A stretch of 64,000 bases of DNA from contig CAWEIK010000003.1 of NCBI GenBank assembly GCA_963809175.1, forward strand, positions 310,001 through 374,000, in the 5' to 3' direction. The first letter of the stretch is position 1; each line of letters begins with the position of its first letter. The notes beneath the pieces were generated by a model. That model did not search any database, had not been told where the DNA came from, and saw only the letters and a list, made by a program, of their open reading frames with translations. The position numbers were made by a program, and so were the translations under genes. This DNA comes from JACCTU01 sp963809175 (GTDB taxonomy: Bacteria > Actinomycetota > Thermoleophilia > Gaiellales > Gaiellaceae). Positions 63,545 through 64,000 of the stretch are shown here, in pieces.

Positions 63545-63626
63545 ATTCCACAGCCTTTCTTCCAACTTGTGGGAAAGCCTGTGGACAGCTGGACGCGGGA
63601 CTCTACACCGTAGGATCGATCGCCGC

Positions 63627-64000
63627 ATGAGCCGTGCTGCGACCGTCACAACCGCTGCGATTCTGCTCGCGCTCGCGGCGTTGCTGACGCTGCTCGGCGT
63701 GGGGGAGGTGGAGGGCGCGCTCCCGGACTGGCAGGCGTTCGTGCTCGGGCTCGTCCAGGGGTTCACGGAGCTGCTGCCCATCTCGTCGTCCGGCCATCTG
63801 ATCCTCGTGCCGTGGCTCGGGGAGTGGACGTACCTCGAGCAGCACGATGCCTTCAACCAGACCTTCGACGTCGCGCTCCATCTGGGCACGCTCGTGGCAG
63901 TCGTCGCGTACTTCCGACACGACATCGCCGAGCTCGCCGTCGCGTTCGTCGGCAGCATCGCCCGGAGGCGGATCCGGACGCCCGCCGAGCGGACCGCGTG
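63627..64000 (+). CDS. uppP: Undecaprenyl-diphosphatase (3' partial)
   Basis: The frame runs off the right edge. After an N-terminal TM helix (TTAAILLALAALLTLLGVGE) comes the UppP signature LGLVQGFTELLPISSSGHLI with the catalytic Glu and Ser-rich loop, then FDVALHLGTLVAVVAYFRHD. It dephosphorylates undecaprenyl diphosphate made by UppS, recycling the wall carrier; overexpression gives bacitracin resistance in other bacteria. ATG 63627 leaves an extra helix before the usual start, so a later start is possible. Confidence 0.93.
   Translation, partial: MSRAATVTTAAILLALAALLTLLGVGEVEGALPDWQAFVLGLVQGFTELLPISSSGHLILVPWLGEWTYLEQHDAFNQTFDVALHLGTLVAVVAYFRHDIAELAVAFVGSIARRRIRTPAERTA

Larger units (their letters stand above)
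63249..63626. other. Repeat-rich intergenic region with DnaA-box-like sites
   Basis: About 380 bp with no convincing gene. The left part holds two perfect inverted repeats and several CTTTCG/CGAAAG hexamers (63285, 63300, 63311, 63345, 63372, 63392). The right part turns AT-rich (63500-63550), carries a palindrome and an exact TTATCCACA, and has further near-matches at 63567-63575 and 63580-63588. It could be an origin, a DnaA-titration or regulatory site, or the uppP promoter region. Confidence 0.6.

Noticed and set aside
63242..63613. Protein-coding frames in the intergenic gap before uppP
   Set aside because: The several overlapping frames have no ribosome site, no motif and cross perfect hairpins and AT-rich repeats, so a regulatory region fits better.

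Overview
The window is about 64 kb of very GC-rich, gene-dense bacterial chromosome. It carries an mprAB-type two-component system next to an HtrA protease, imuB/dnaE2 with an actinobacterial SOS box, a garA-ftsR pair, an RsiG-type c-di-GMP anti-sigma factor with a single signature motif, SepF/DivIVA, and a tRNA that does not encode CCA. Together these point to Actinomycetota, most likely a deep branch such as Thermoleophilia; that placement is inference. No CRISPR array, prophage or transposase was seen. Almost everything is housekeeping, packed with 1-4 bp (ATGA/GTGA) overlaps.

A window-wide oddity dominates interpretation. About 15 conserved genes (pyrG, deoB, mutM, the sensor kinase, pepE, ppdK, rhomboid, rluD, HU, hutF, pgsA, the mannose-1-P guanylyltransferase-like gene and others) are broken by one or more single-base indels, several in short homopolymers. 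In every case the downstream frame continues the same protein. I treat these as sequence or assembly errors and give each gene as one feature spanning its pieces.

Layout. 1-13 kb: a MraY/WecA-like fragment, pyrG, a PAS protein, an M20 peptidase, DUF3866, an aldo/keto reductase, ald, nucleoside salvage (deoB, pyrimidine phosphorylase), DNA repair (mutM, recO), an esterase and glyS. 13-24 kb: mprAB-like regulators divergent from HtrA/PepD with TCTCAG direct repeats, the PPDK regulator and PPDK, peptidase E, a GH26-like secreted protein, rhomboid protease, comB and a lipoprotein. 24.5-29.6 kb: the SOS mutasome locus (imuB, DUF6504, dnaE2) behind two LexA boxes interleaved with a promoter. 29.5-39 kb: a glycosyltransferase, an EEP-family enzyme, a PLP enzyme, an HD protein, murA (Asp in place of the catalytic Cys), a subtilisin, a degenerate HisB-like protein with RidA, and CCA-transferase. 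39-43 kb: the division cluster pgeF-yggS-sepF-yggT-divIVA, then a DksA/TraR-type protein, lspA and rluD, facing a GGDEF cyclase.

44-54.6 kb is one long co-directional block: rpsB-tsf-pyrH-frr-uppS-cdsA-dxr-rseP-(repeat membrane protein)-ispG-proS. It combines translation, lipid-carrier, phospholipid and MEP isoprenoid functions, and ends with an XRE regulator and convergent HU. 55-56 kb has tRNA-Pro(GGG), a terminator and a degenerate second tRNA-Pro-like copy. 56-64 kb: hutF-like, pgsA, a nucleotidyltransferase/phosphomannomutase-like fusion, then an operon rsiG-garA-ftsR-apt linking c-di-GMP, Ser/Thr-kinase and cell-division control. The window ends with small unknown proteins, a repeat-rich intergenic region with DnaA-box-like sites, and the start of uppP.
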